A stretch of 64,000 nt of DNA from Stictocephala bisonia (GCA_035578905.1 JAQJVL010000732.1:1-64000), one strand, 5' to 3'. Positions 24,344 to 36,405 are shown, counted from the stretch's first letter. The notes: generated by a model from the sequence alone, not told the origin. Program-made: numbers and translations.

Positions 24344-24368
24344 ATTTATTTATTTATTTATTTATTTT
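24344..24368. repeat. (ATTT)n microsatellite
   Basis: About six ATTT units. Confidence 0.95.
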
Positions 24369-24757
24369 CTTTTTTACTCACCAGATAATCATGCTCCTTC
24401 TATTATTTATTATATTCTACACATAATTCATTTCATAGTTTGTTATTATGGCACAGGTTAACTGACACTAACTTGAAAATCTTATGAAATTTTTAAATCT
24501 AAATATGTTTTACTTCGTTTACATAAAACATAAAGAAACCATATAAAATATGAAAATATTTAGTTGTTTTTCTATCCATACAGCTATAATTTATCTTACT
24601 AGAGCGTTGAACATGTTCAGCCATAGCTTACTTGATATATTTTACCCTATTAATGAAAAAACGACTTTTAGCAATATTAATTAGATTACTTAACATTTTG
24701 CAACCATTTAAAATTAATTTTTTGAGTTTGATTTTATTTTTGATTTTGCAATGAATC

Positions 24758-24881
24758 AAAACCTGTTTCGACTCGTCAGGACGAGAAGTGATGCAAGTTC
24801 TTGCATGTAAATACGGCCCAAAACCTGTTTCAACTCGTCAGGACGAGTAGTGATGCGTGTTCCTGCATGTAAATACGGCCC
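24758..24881 (-). repeat. 62-bp tandem dimer with two hairpins per unit
   Basis: AAAACCTGTTTC starts at 24758 and again at 24820. Each unit holds a CTCGTC..GACGAG inverted repeat and, next to it, an ATGC..GCAT inverted repeat (perfect in the first copy: ATGCAAGTTCTTGCAT). On the minus strand each unit reads CTGACGAG, two or three bases, GAAAC, reminiscent of a hammerhead core. Confidence 0.8.
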
Positions 24882-24969
24882 ATGGGGGTGCCCTTAGACA
24901 TGTCTGATACGATCTCAGTGGAATTAAGTAATTAACAAGTCACAGGTGAGAGGGGAGGGGATATCCGCC

Positions 24970-25080
24970 AAAATTAGCCAATCACAAGCACGAACCGAGG
25001 CTGTGATTATAAGCCGGGAAGAACGGGCGGTGATCATGCGAGGCCAACGGAGAAGTCCAGAAACCGACTTCAATGTTCTC
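24970..25080 (+). promoter_or_regulatory. Promoter-like cluster (CCAAT, TATA)
   Basis: TAGCCAATCAC at about 24974-24984 is followed by a TATA-like TTATAAG at 25007-25013 and an initiator-like TCATG about 28 bp further on, in a GC-richer patch downstream of the tandem dimer. This may be part of the same retroelement (for example a repeat promoter) rather than a host gene. Confidence 0.3.
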
Positions 25081-26316
25081 CATAGAGAACGGATGTAGAA
25101 AATGATTGTGTCTACTCTTCTTGTTCATTTTAAACAGTTATTGTAACCGTTGAAACATAAATAGTTTCTGTTTCTTTCCCATTATCATGAATGAAATTTC
25201 AAAGTCTTCTCTTTTTCAGTTCATCGAAGTATTATTTAAGTGTTAAAATTATTATTTTTATGGAATTATAAGAAATGTATATTGTGTGTCACTTATTTAT
25301 AAACATATCTTATTAATTAACAATCGATATTGTAAATATATAGTTTTGTAATTTTTGATCAAGGATAAATATGTTATGAAATATTATTGCCGCTAGTATT
25401 TTAATAAATCTACAGTTCTTTTCTTTTTTTACTATTCTGAAAAATGAAACTATATCCTACTGTTAAAATATTGTAGCTTCTGGATATTTGGATACCTGGT
25501 ACATTGGATTTGGATTACATTTGGATTCTGGATTGTCATTGGATGATACATGACAAATTTCAGTATTGCCATGTTTAGTACAAACGTTATGGAGTGAACC
25601 ATCAAATATTGCACATTATTTTTCGTTTCCATTCAATTAGACACTTAGTTATTTTTTTAGGTACTAGGTTGTAAACAAATCAAAATTACACAGAAAAAAT
25701 AACCAAACAAATTAATGGTTATTAATATTATTTGGTTTTCCTACGAAACATCAATCGATTCCGTGAGAAAAGTATCCATATTTCGTATTATTGTTTTTAT
25801 TTTTTTCTCTATTTATGAATTTGGTTTATAGTGTAACAATTCACATTAACATACTTTAATTTAGAAATTAAAAGGGAAAAAAAATTTTTTATACTTTTAG
25901 ATTTTTCATTGGTAAACAATAACAGTTTGATAATTACAGGCCAATTTCATTCCAAACAATATTTCAGCAGATAAATAAATTGTGAAGTTACGCAACAATA
26001 ATAACTGCACCTATAAACTGTACTATGTCAGAGTTCGAGGTGTAACTGTACATTCGAATATTCAATTGGCTGGTGGAAATGTTATAGGCCAATAAATATT
26101 TTCCAGCCCATTTAAGAGGCAATTGAATCAGGTTTTAACCGGATGTTGAGCCAGTTTCCGAGTCACTCTACAATAAAATCATACCGTCTATCAAAAACCT
26201 AATCGTTTTGAATTCATTACAGTAGGACCATGTTAGTGTCTCTTAGGTCTTCATGTAATATATGTGAAGTATTTATACATTTACCGTTCTTCACGCTTTA
26301 TCCGGATACTCTCCGT
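25080..26316. other. AT-rich non-coding sequence
   Basis: No gene. A 60-codon minus-strand frame at 25450-25632 lies over GGATTTGGATT-like simple repetition and is not credible. Confidence 0.45.
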
Positions 26317-26747
26317 TTAAGAGTCTGCAGAGGCTGTTGGCCATGTTGGTTTTAATCCCATTATAACAATGTTATTTGTGGATTCATATGTGTTTATTGA
26401 CAAAACTTTGTGTATGCGGTGTCATTTTTAATTTTATCATATGGTGCATTTGGTTTGCTTTTGATATTTTGAACACATACACCTAGTTTAGAAAATTAAG
26501 TGAAAATAAGAACTTCAAACTAAATATTTTGTATATTTTTTTCTACAAAACTTATTAGGAATTCGCAAAGCAATTCCAACGTGCAATTTCATTATTGATT
26601 AAATGCAATTAGTTTGGAAAATCCGTTTAAAAATAACTGTTCAGTTTGGGTACGCGTGATCATATATCCGGTTCGAAAATAGCATTTTTCTTGTGGGATT
26701 AAAAACAACATGACCTACAGACCCCGACAGCCTCTGCAGACTCTTAA
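26317..26747. mobile_element. MITE with TTAA target duplication
   Basis: TTAA (26317-26320 and 26744-26747) flanks a 423-bp insert with perfect 17-bp terminal inverted repeats GAGTCTGCAGAGGCTGT. The inverted similarity continues inside as GGCCATGTTGGTTTTAATCCC against GGTCATGTTGTTTTTAATCCC (each under 22 bases; the right one is offset by about 8 bp). There is no coding frame. TTAA duplication is typical of piggyBac-type transposition, but the termini do not start with the usual CCY, so the superfamily is uncertain. Confidence 0.8.
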
Positions 26748-26906
26748 ACTATTTTCTATCTTATAAAATGACTTTTTGTTATGTCTATCCCCTTTCCTTA
26801 TTTTGTTAACTTTGTTGGATGTATTTCAGTTCATCGTAACTTTAAAAAAACTATCTTTTGTAAAATTTTGGATTTTAATTTGTAATAGTATAAGATTAAT
26901 CCTTTT

Positions 26907-26988
26907 ATAAATTGAATGATAAATATAATGAAGTACCCTTTTATTCATTTTTATAGGGGTACTTCATTATATTTATCATTCAATTTAT
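26907..26988. repeat. Inverted repeat, 32-bp perfect arms
   Basis: ATTGAATGATAAATATAATG and following bases on the left are matched by their exact complement on the right, around an 18-base AT-rich loop. The inner end (GTACCC..GGGTAC) and the word TACCCTTTTATTCATTTTTA have relatives at about 42983. It may be an inverted terminal fragment of an unrecognised element. Confidence 0.9.
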
Positions 26989-26999
26989 TAAAATAGTAG

Positions 27000-28240
27000 C
27001 CCTAACGTGAATTAGTTTATACATTTAATCCTTTTATATCCGGCCGAAAACCAAACGACTTGCTCTTATTCAACTTTTTACGTATATGACCAATATTACT
27101 TTTTACATATAAAAAGCTTTGATGGTCAAACCTAAATATGAATAAAACACTTAGATTTTTAAATGTTTGTGTGAGTTTTTCTGTTTATTACGACAAATAT
27201 AAGAATATCTTGTTTTGGCTGAGTAATGGATGAAATTTTGTATCCAGGCACATCCTTTTTCACAATTCTAGTGTAAAAATTATTTATTTCATAGTTGTAC
27301 AAAATCCACGTGATGTATCTTAAACCAATCATCATTGCAAAACTTATACACTGATCTCAAATTATTTTCAGAGTGCGTATTATAAGGCGTAGAAGTTGAC
27401 TGAATCGGTGTTTCTACTACAGTTGCAGGAAGATCTCTGTTTTAATACTTTTTATTCATGATAGTTGGAGGACACGTATTTCTCATTTTATTGAATGTAC
27501 AATTTATTAAATTAAAAGGCACAACTAACTTACTTAATACATTAATACAATGTTAATAACGCAATAAATAAATACATTAAATGTCAGGATTTAAAAAATT
27601 AAAAAGGCATTCAAAAGAATAAAGTTAAACTATAATGTAAAATATTCGATCATAAAATATTACAAAATTGATAATAAGGGTAAATATAAGATCCAGTAAT
27701 CAAACGAAATGAGGCCGAGCTTAGGCACGCCTTTATTATAATAATCCCCACATTTTCTTCATATTTTTTCCTAGTCTGATTGGACATACAGAGGAAACGC
27801 GAACTACTTTCTCCACTCCTTCCCCACCCCAGTTACAAAACTATTTCTGGCTGTACCACTAAGGCTGACATACAAGTGAGCCTCTTTACCCCCCCCCCCC
27901 TTAACATAACGTCACAATCCTACATACACAATTCTCTCCATCCCTAATATAATCATACACACATGGTACTCCCACTAAGTGTGAGTGGAGTACACTTTAT
28001 AATACGACTATGCTTGAGTCTCCTTTCCAATATATGGTACATACATTTTATTCGATATTACTTCCATACTACGCTCATGGATTTTTTTTGGTCCTCAATG
28101 ACCGGAAACATTTTCGATTTGGTAGGCATCATTTAAACATATATGTACTGTTCACTAGTTACTTAATCGACTTAAAACCCATTACTTAAAATAAAAGTTA
28201 TTTTTGTCTCATGTTAAAAAACCTAGTTTGTTTTTGCTGT
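27000..28240. other. Non-coding sequence
   Basis: Includes a C13 run at about 27888-27900. No gene or defined element. Confidence 0.45.
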
Positions 28241-28244
28241 CTTC

Positions 28245-28340
28245 CTAGTCTTGTGGCGCTTCTGACTTCAATGGAAGTATTACGGATTCAAATTTCTGGT
28301 GGTGTGACTAAATTTAGCTTGATGGGTTAGGACCGTTGTG
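28245..28340 (+). mobile_element. Possible tRNA-derived SINE head
   Basis: GTCTTGTGGCGCTTCTGAC, then after about 30 bp GGATTCAAATTTCTGG, spaced like polymerase III boxes A and B. Only one copy is seen, so the call is weak. Confidence 0.3.
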
Positions 28341-28344
28341 TCTC

Positions 28345-29940
28345 AACAACTTAAAAATATCAAAGTTAAAAAATACTCTGGTGTAGAAAGAAACAAAATG
28401 TTTACAACCATACTATATAACAAAAAAATTAATGCTAATGTTTGTTTTTAGTGAATGATAAAATATACTTAAAATACGTTTAAATTCAAACGTAAGCCAC
28501 ACTCAAATAGAAATAAAATTAATTTTTAAAACCACCTATTTTTCATATTGAATTTTTCAGTTTCTGTTTCATATTGATTGTAAGTGACTTTCCTTTAAAT
28601 CATTCACTTTCAATTATATCAATTACTAAACTAACAGTTGTATTTCTTTCGTTTTTGAATGCAAGTAAAGTAATATTTATTTCTTCTTTTACTTTTCAAA
28701 CCCATATTCTTTTACTATGGTATGTTTATTTGTAATCCCTTTTATGGTTTTTCTCTGAACTCCATTAAAAGGCAGATTTCTGTTGCATTTTTTTGGATAT
28801 TTGTGTTTTTCTTTTTCTAGCACTATTAAATATGAGTGTGAATAGACAGAATATATATTATGATGGTTGAATTATTTTCATGTATATTAACTTATTTTTA
28901 TAATATTAGGGTTGCTTTAACTAGTGTTGGCTTATATTTATAATATTTTTAGTAATGTTTACTTATTTTGTTATTTTAACGTTAGTTTGACTATTTTAAA
29001 GATATTTAGTTTAATTTTGAATATTTTGCTTACATTTACAATATTTGTAATATATTTCAAGGTAGTTGACTTGTTTTTATGATAGGCTTATTTTTATAAT
29101 GGTTTATTTTTAGTATAGTTACAGTGTTCTGATATTTGGTTTACTTTGACAATTTCTGTTAGCAATCCGATTAAAATTTATATCCTGTCTATTTTTTACT
29201 TGAATAAGTAAGTCATCCAAATGTATTTAAAGACATCCTATATTGGAAGCAATACAACTGAAAAGGAGGTACTACTATACAAATTAAAAAAACCTGTCAA
29301 ATTATTAGAACTATTTATTTAGTATTTTACACATCTTCAAAAGTCAAAGGTGTTTCAATATTTGTTAACATAGATTGACGAATGTAAGTAAGTAAGAAAG
29401 TAAGGGCTGATTGACAAAGAGTGGCAGGGTCAACCTAGCAGTGAGTAAGGTGGGCTGAACGCCAGTCTCGACTGCTCATTCCTTATTGATGGATAGACAG
29501 GTTTTATTGATTATTTTGAGTACCGTGAGCTTTCTTGACTGCGGTCATTGTGTCAAGGTCCCGTTGTCTGTCAGGTCGAGTTGTGTGTCTCCTCGTATGT
29601 TCGTTATTTTGATTGGACATGATGTAATATGAATAATATCATGTAAAACTTCCTGAATTGGTTCATTATATTGTTGTTTGTTGTTTTTCTTCAAACAGAA
29701 TGAAATTCATCTTTTTTCTATATAAAAAGATTCCTATATCTTTTTTAACTCTTCTCCCCCCCTTCTATCTCTCTCTCCCTCCCCTCCCTCTCTCTCACAC
29801 TCTCTATCTCCTTCAATCTGAAAATAAAAACCGCGTATTTAAATGATCCTCAGGATCAGGAAATTAATTATAACAGACTCAGTCCACAAAAACTACTTTT
29901 ACACCTGCCCATTTCCCAAAGACTATTTTATATGAGTGGA
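28345..29940. other. AT-rich non-coding sequence with a polypyrimidine tract
   Basis: 29748-29815 is an almost pure C/T stretch of about 65 bp. A (GTAA)n-like run at 29385-29400 resembles the LINE tail at 12579 but has no attached body. No gene. Confidence 0.5.
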
Positions 29941-29944
29941 GCAT

Positions 29945-30085
29945 TTAATTTGATAGAGTAAGAGGGTGAACCAGTGTAGTACAAGGTGAACTCGGCTGAT
30001 AAAAGCCTCCAGTGAAGGCCAGAATACGAACCTGCACTTTCTTTAACCAAGGGTTAAAGTCTGACTGCCTTACACCAAATATAAA
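29945..30085 (-). mobile_element. Possible tRNA-derived SINE (minus strand)
   Basis: The minus strand reads GTGTAAGGCAGTCAGAC and later GTGCAGGTTCGTATTCTGG, at box-A/box-B spacing. Resemblance to the 44105 element is limited to the box B region. Confidence 0.4.
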
Positions 30086-30194
30086 AACGTTATTTTTATA
30101 TGTTTATTCTTTTACAACAGTTTAAGGTAGATAAAATTAACAATAAAAAAATCACTTTGTTTTGGCTTATTCAAAAATCTATTTTAAAAAATTA

Positions 30195-30605
30195 GCCAAT
30201 ATGGGGGTGAATGAGTATGATGAAAGGAAATTTAGTCATTGTTACAAGCTAAGTTTTACTGTTCCGCTTAGAAAGAGCTATTTATTAATAAACAATAACC
30301 ATGACTTCTAAGATACCTACAGTTGTACTTGGAGTCCGAACCACGTAGTATTGGCCTGATTTTCAGCCAATTGACAAGCCTGATACTCTGTTATTTTCGC
30401 TACACAACATCCGGACACTGACTACCATCCAACAAGGACACCAAACTTCTCTTGTACTGTCAAGTCAATGACAACCCTTGAGTGAACGACGTATCAGTAT
30501 CGAGAGGACCGAGTATAGAACCTTTCACCTTCAATCTCCTCAGCACTTTATCCCCAAGTAGCTGGATTACAGCACTGCGCCACTAGTACTGGAGTAAATA
30601 TGTAA
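30195..30605 (-). mobile_element. tRNA-like SINE family B, most complete copy (minus strand)
   Basis: On the minus strand the head TAGTGGCGCAGTGCTGTAAT (box-A-like) is followed by GCTACTTGGGGATAAAG, the conserved body (CGTGGTTCGGACTCC) and, at the far end, the shared 3' module (CATACTCATTCACCCCC). About 410 bp; matches 10517, 19920, 20815 and 35328. Confidence 0.75.
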
Positions 30606-30754
30606 TGTGGTTGATGGTCCGTCTCTTACAACCTTGTCTTAATTTCCTTTGATATGCAACAAATCTTCTGCTCTCTGGTCAAGGGACGGCCCACTTTTGC
30701 ACCAACTAGATCAGTGATCATGTCAGCTTCATCAGTCACAGGACAAATTCTAGT

Positions 30755-30880
30755 GTAGTGGCCCATTGGTTAGAGTTTCTGACTGGGTTCAAAGTTCAAA
30801 ACTCCATTGACCTAGTAGGCCTAACTGTTACGGACCCCTGTAATAAATTATTCTCAAAGACCTGCAAACCAATGAAACTG
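30755..30880 (+). mobile_element. Possible tRNA-derived SINE head
   Basis: GTGGCCCATTGGTTAGAG and, 26 bp on, CAAAGTTCAAAACTCC are box-A- and box-B-like at the right spacing. Single copy. Confidence 0.35.
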
Positions 30881-30884
30881 GAAT

Positions 30885-31355
30885 GAAAATCTAAGAGAAA
30901 TTGGTCGTCTTACCAAGATGAAAAAATGACTCTAAGAATTAAATTTGTTATACATAATGAATAGTATATTGTTTTAATGTTATAAGGGGAACGCTTGATT
31001 TTATGGGTTAGGTTCAATTTCAAGTGTTTTATTTAAAGGTTTGATTACTTCTATAGTACACTTTTTTAATTTTTATATTTTATCATAGAAGGTTTTTTAT
31101 ATTTACAAATATAGATTCATTCACTATCCTATTGTAAAATAGTTTTACAAAATAGCTCGATTTAGCCATACTCTATTACTCCAGCAAAACGGCCTGCAGT
31201 ACAGTACATTAAATGTATAAAGTCATATAACCGTACATTTTAGGTAAAATATATCATGTCAGTAAATTATCATAATTATTTTGCTGCCTGATTAATATTG
31301 ACCTGATTAAATTGGTCAACAAATTGAAACCTGAAATCATTTTTTTCTCAAAAAA
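30885..31355. other. AT-rich non-coding sequence
   Basis: Nothing recognised. Confidence 0.45.
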
Positions 31356-32268
31356 CATCCTGCTAGAGGCCAAGTTAAATTCTAAACACGTGCTGCTAGG
31401 GGCCAAGTTAAATTCTAAACACGTGCTGCTAGGGGCCAAGTTAAATTCTAAACACATCCTGCTAGGAGCCAAGTTAAATTCTAAAAACGTGCTGCTAGGG
31501 GCCAAGTTAAATTCTAAACATATCCTTCTAGGGGCCAATGTAAATTACAAACACATCCTCCTAGGGACCAAGTTAAATTATAAACACATCCTCCTAGGGG
31601 CCAATTAAATTTTAAACGCATGCTGCTAGGGGCCAAGTTAAGTGTAAATACGCCAAGTTAAGTTAAATTCTAAACACACACTGCTAGGGGCCAAGTTAAA
31701 TTCTAAACACATCCTGATAGGAGCCAAGTTAAATTCTAAAAACGTGCTGCTAGGGCCAAGTTAAATTACAAACACATCCTCCTAGGGACCAAGTTAAATT
31801 ATAAACACATCCTCCTAGGGGCCAATTAAATTTTAAACGCATGCTGCTAGGGGCCAAGTTAAGTGTAAATACGCCAAGTTAAGTTAAATTCTAAACACAC
31901 ACTGCTAGGGGCCAAGTTAAATTGTAAACACATCCTGCTAGGAACCAAGTTAAATTCTAAACACATGCTGCTAGAGGCCAAGTTAAATTCTAAACACGTG
32001 CTGCTAGGGGCCAAGTTAAATTCTAAACATATCCTCCTAGGGGCCAAGTTAAATTACAAACACATCCTCCTAGGGGCCAAGTTAAATTATAAACACATCC
32101 TCCTAGGGGCCAATTAAATTTTAAACGCATGCTGCTAGGGGCCAAGTTAAGTGTAAATACGCCAAGTTAAGTTAAATTCTAAACACACACTGCTAGGGGG
32201 CCAAGTTAAATTGTAAACACATCCTGCTAGAGGCCAAGTTAAATTCTAAACACATGCTGCTAAACAAA
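31356..32268. repeat. 33-bp tandem array with segmental higher-order duplication
   Basis: The unit is of the form CTGCTAGGGGCCAAGTTAAA plus TTCTAAACACGTG (33 bp, so 11-codon periodic frames are open on both strands). A variant block CCAATTAAATTTTAAACGC followed by a partial unit AAGTGTAAATACGCCAAG recurs at 31601, 31822 and 32110, showing that multi-unit blocks were duplicated (221 and 288 bp apart). The encoded LLGAKLNSKHV repeats are artefacts. Confidence 0.95.
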
Positions 32269-32269
32269 A

Positions 32270-33235
32270 TTTTCCACAAAGGAAAGGAACTACATTCTAT
32301 CTCAATTGAACAGCTTCTTGCTAGGGATCAAGTTGAATACTCTTCGTAACTAAATGCCCCACAGAGGAAGGAAACTATACTATATCTCATTAAAACAACT
32401 CCTTGCTGTAAGTAAAGTGTAATCTGATATGGATGTTGATAGTCTCCCACAAATACACAAATAAATATATTAAATCCCATAAAACCAACTTCCTGCAGAG
32501 CATTAGCAGTACGAATAAATTTCCGGTGCCTAAAGTGAAATCCAACAGTATAAGCATTGGAGGTAATAACAAACCTCTCAGAGGTGTCTCAAATAACATG
32601 CCGCAGTAGATACTTATTTACCTCCTTTATCATTATAAATCACGTTCACATATTGTTCAAAATATGGGGCAAAATACAGCAGGATAACATTTCACTTTGG
32701 GTATGTCAGTAATTGGTAAAGTTCGCAGTGCTGGCGGGTGGGGCCGGTCGATAGCTTGCATACTACCCCCCCTCCCCTCACCACACACACAATCCCACAG
32801 CTAATCTTGCACTAACTATAGCCAGGCGCACTGCACTATTGGGCCAATCGCTGGTTTTTATTTAATTATGTATGAAAACACTAAAAACTCATTTCAACGA
32901 ATTATTACTTCAAATAATGTTACGTCGTAAACCAGTGGGCAAAATCAAATACACTGGAAGTTGGTGAGTCGATATGTTTCCCTTCTCCGTGTACTAAAAC
33001 ATTGTAAAAATAAAATACGACTTGCATTGATCAAAAACAAATTTAATTTAGTTGCTTATTTAGCAAGTACAAACGTAAAAATTTTACGAAAGTAAGAATA
33101 TCGGTGGTAAAAGAAAGATTCAATAAAAATAGTCGTTTACTTTCTGGACCGTTAGATAAGAAGCTGAGGAAAAGATTCATGAAATGTTTTATTTTTGAAG
33201 TTTTTACTATTCGGAGTGGAAACATTGACTCTTAG
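32270..33235. other. Non-coding sequence
   Basis: A GC-richer stretch at 32715-32850 has no supported frame. Nothing else. Confidence 0.45.
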
Positions 33236-33565
33236 GAAAGAAGACGAGAAAAGATTGGAGGTAGTGGAAATGTAGCTGAAAAGATATAGCGTTAAATGAA
33301 AAAGTGCTGAGGATAATGGGCGAAGAGAGGGAAACTGAAAACTAGAAGAGTAAGGGAAATGAATGTGAGGAGAGAAGTTATAGTCACGAACAGCTACAAA
33401 AGGAAAAATTATAGGAGAGGGAAAAAGTAAATATCAGCTGGAGGACAATGTAAGGATCGGAGGGAAGTATGAGACAGCAAAGTCTTCTTAAAGCAGAGAG
33501 GTCTGGTAGAAAGACTGCAGCAGGACCTACCCGAGGGACGAACAAACTTGATGATGATAATGAAT
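33235..33565 (+). pseudogene. Decayed LINE C-terminal relic
   Basis: Purine-rich sequence whose frames, allowing shifts, give EKRLEVVEMxLKRYSV, then later KAERSGRKTAAGPTRGTN, like the tail of LINE reverse transcriptase polyproteins (R-L-E-x-x-E-M-W and the final arginine-rich stretch). It ends in GATGATGAT. Several stops and shifts. The assignment is tentative. Confidence 0.35.
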
Positions 33566-34395
33566 TATTTAGTCATTATAAATAATCCATTATCATTCCT
33601 GATGATAACTGATTAACATAAAGGATGTCACCTTCAGGAGAAGTGGAGGTCTCCGATTTTTAATTAAATGATTATTATGAATCACCTAAGAGGGTAGACC
33701 GATAATTAAGACTAGGGCCATTAACTAAGGTTGGCTGAGCTTAAGGAGCAGTGAAGGTGTCCTTGAAGGATTTCATTGAAAGGATTATTGTAACCGACAT
33801 TGCCCACAACGTAATCCAATGTCTTCAATATATGTTTCTCCAGGATTTAGTATGTACACATTAACACAGTTAGTTGTGTTTTACAGGGACGCATTTAAGT
33901 ATATTGAAACATCAGTTGTCACAAAAATTTTTTTTCTTATTATAAATTATTCCCCTCTTATAGCTTAATTTTGGTTTTAAGTTTAATTTTAAAACATGTT
34001 TCATTGAATTAAGTTATTACAATTTTATATCAGTAGACATGATATAAAAAAAGTATCTTTAACATTTTCATTGGAGGGAATTTACTGGTTTAGACATAGT
34101 TCAGCCTCCACCAAGAGTCCTATGTTATATGGTTACTTGTTCCCAACTTAGGCAACATTTGCAAATTCACTTATGAAATGTTAACTTTTAACTGAAAGCC
34201 GTCGGTTTTCAAAGTCGAAACATATTAGAGGTTTCTACACCAAACCATTTCTGTAACAGATGGTTAGAGATCTAAAGGTCACGAATCCCTTTTAGATCTG
34301 GGTGTAATAACGACCTTTCACCAGTAAACCTAAGGCAAGCTTCTTACTCACAGGAAGGGCGTTGTGAAAAATACATGTTCGGATTAACTTTGACA
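33566..34395. other. Non-coding sequence
   Basis: Nothing recognised. Confidence 0.45.
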
Positions 34396-34399
34396 TTTA

Positions 34400-34585
34400 A
34401 CTTTTATTAGCATAAGCAAATGTAGATTTACATTTTGGCAAATGCAAATCTCCAGTTTACCTCCCTCAACACTACAGATCAATACCTTGCTCGCAAGGAT
34501 CATTAGTCTATGGGGCAGAGTAAGGTTAAGAATGGAGATCGGCCTCTCCTTTACTAAAAAAGAACAGAACAAAGTTTGATCTCAA
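34400..34585 (+). mobile_element. SINE 3'-body fragment
   Basis: TCTATGGGGCAGAGTAAGG, then GGCCTCTCCTTTACTAAAAA and AGAACAGAACAAA, match the end of the SINE at 44105-44368. The head is absent. Confidence 0.5.
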
Positions 34586-34624
34586 GTAGTAATAGTTTAA
34601 ACTTTCGGTAGCGAAGTTGAATAA

Positions 34625-34830
34625 TCCCAGCTTCGTAAGCTAAAGGTCCTCAGTTCCATCCCAATCAGAGTCGTAACAAATGTTGAAAGTGATCAGCTGA
34701 TAACCACCGGCTGTTCATTTGTCATTGGGCTATTGATTAGTGACACTTTCTAAGGAATACACACGGCTTTAGCTTGTAACAATGACTAGATTCACTCATC
34801 TTCACGAATTACACCAAATTGGCCTATGAT
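34625..34830 (+). mobile_element. SINE family A copy
   Basis: CCCAGCTTCGTAAGCTAAAG, GTCCTCAGTTCCATCCC, GTGATCAGCTGATAACC and TGTCATTGGGCTATTGATTA match 10880-11106 and 8195-8375. The 3' tail is missing. Confidence 0.7.
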
Positions 34831-34834
34831 TATT

Positions 34835-35325
34835 TTGATTCATACTAAAAGACACTTATAACTTACTGCCTACATGCTAACCTTAGACATCAAACATTTT
34901 ATTAATACTAATTTTGTATGCCCTGAAAATGAAAACACTTACACTTATTAATATCTTAAATTGAAAAAATTCATAATTATACAAATGACAATCAATCAGT
35001 AATACTGTCACAAAACAGTAGTACTAGTACTTATTTTTAGGTTTAAGGTTTAAAGCCTATAAAATACGCCATCACTATTAAACTTTTAAAATAAAAGCCT
35101 ACAGGTGTCAATAATTATTGATGAAATTAGTAGTATCGTATTATAATAAGTTTTCGTGAAGGATACAATATAAACAAATGTTGAAACAACGAACATAAAA
35201 AATGCTTAAAGAAACATCAATTAATTAGATTGTACAATAAATATATGTCATAAAGGCGTAACTAAAGTGCATTACTGTAGTTTAAGGAAATAGATTAATT
35301 AAGATTATTATTATTACTATTCATA
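34835..35325. other. AT-rich non-coding sequence
   Basis: Nothing recognised. Confidence 0.45.
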
Positions 35326-35327
35326 CG

Positions 35328-35750
35328 CCGACCTCAGCTTTGTGCGTATTTCAGATCCAATATGAATGATTAAATAATTGTAGGATGAGTGAGGATTATC
35401 TGAGTAAGTTTTCTTACTAATTAAGGTCAGCTGTTCCTTACAAAGTGCAATTTATTAATATCCCAATATCCATGACAACTAAAGGACGTATAGCTTTAGG
35501 TAGAATCCGAACCACTTGTATTGGTCTAATTTTCAGCTAATGACAAGCCTGATACTCAGGGCTCTTCTCTGAACAACATCCGGACCCTGACTACCGACCA
35601 ACATAGACTCCCTTAGTTGTGCTCTCGTCGATGGCAAACATTGATCAGACGCCGGTCAATATTATGAGGACCGTTCATAAAACCTATCGTCTACAATATC
35701 CACAACACTTTGTTCCCAAATAGCTGGACTAGTGCCACCATAGTAATGAG
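35328..35750 (-). mobile_element. tRNA-like SINE family B copy (minus strand)
   Basis: Shares AATCCGAACCAC, CAAGCCTGATACTCAG, ACATCCGGACCCTGACTACC and CAACACTTTGTTCCCAAATA with the 30195 copy. The left end has the GCCGACCTCAGCTTTGTGCG variant also seen at 20825 and 21550. Confidence 0.7.
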
Positions 35751-35754
35751 GAAC

Positions 35755-36405
35755 AACAATTTTATTTTTCTTTGGAACCAAAACTGAACATTTTTAAGCA
35801 ACGCAAATTACAAATTACACAATCAAAACAATCCGTTTTGTCCCTTGTTGTATCATAACGTTCCATAAATAATAAATTAACTTATTTCATCTATTTTAAA
35901 TCCAGTTATTTCTCCAAACTCATAAAATAACCTGAGTTACGTGGACAATGTAGTATCTAATTTACATATTTTCTAAGTACGAGTGCTGACTTAGATAATT
36001 TACTGTGTCAGCTGAGGGTTTTAAGGATAAAGGTTTCCTGGCGCTGAAAAGACGCAGGGCGGTAAGTGCTTGTGGAGAGGGGCTTACAATGACGAGTTAG
36101 CATTTGACTCAAATTGTACGCAAAGAGCCACAAACCACCCACTCTTCACCCTGTATTGTACGTTGGCAAAATAGTGTTACAAGCATGTTGGTCTGATGTC
36201 GTATTTATTTCTCTTTTCCTTCACCAGATACATTCAAAAACGTTTAGGTACAACACTGGAAACTAATAAAATGTAAGTTTTTTACCTTTTCCGTTGATTT
36301 TTTCTTTTTTTCTTTAGTATACCCCTTCTACGTTCTCCCATATGTGTTAGCCTAGAGAAAGTATTGTAATCTTTCAAACAAAAGTTTTTTACAAAAGTTT
36401 TTCCT
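35755..36405. other. Non-coding sequence
   Basis: A GC-richer patch at 36000-36170 has no supported frame. Nothing else. Confidence 0.45.

Noticed and set aside
24758..24881. A functional hammerhead ribozyme
   Set aside because: Core words are present but no stem II between them and no matching NUH cleavage site could be found by eye; kept only as an observation.
29385..29400. A LINE tail like that at 12579
   Set aside because: A short (GTAA)n-like run with no attached LINE body or target duplication.
31254..32047. Repeat-protein-like frames (LLGAKLNSKHV, FNLAPSSTCLE)
   Set aside because: They are open on both strands because the unit is 33 bp; no coding evidence.
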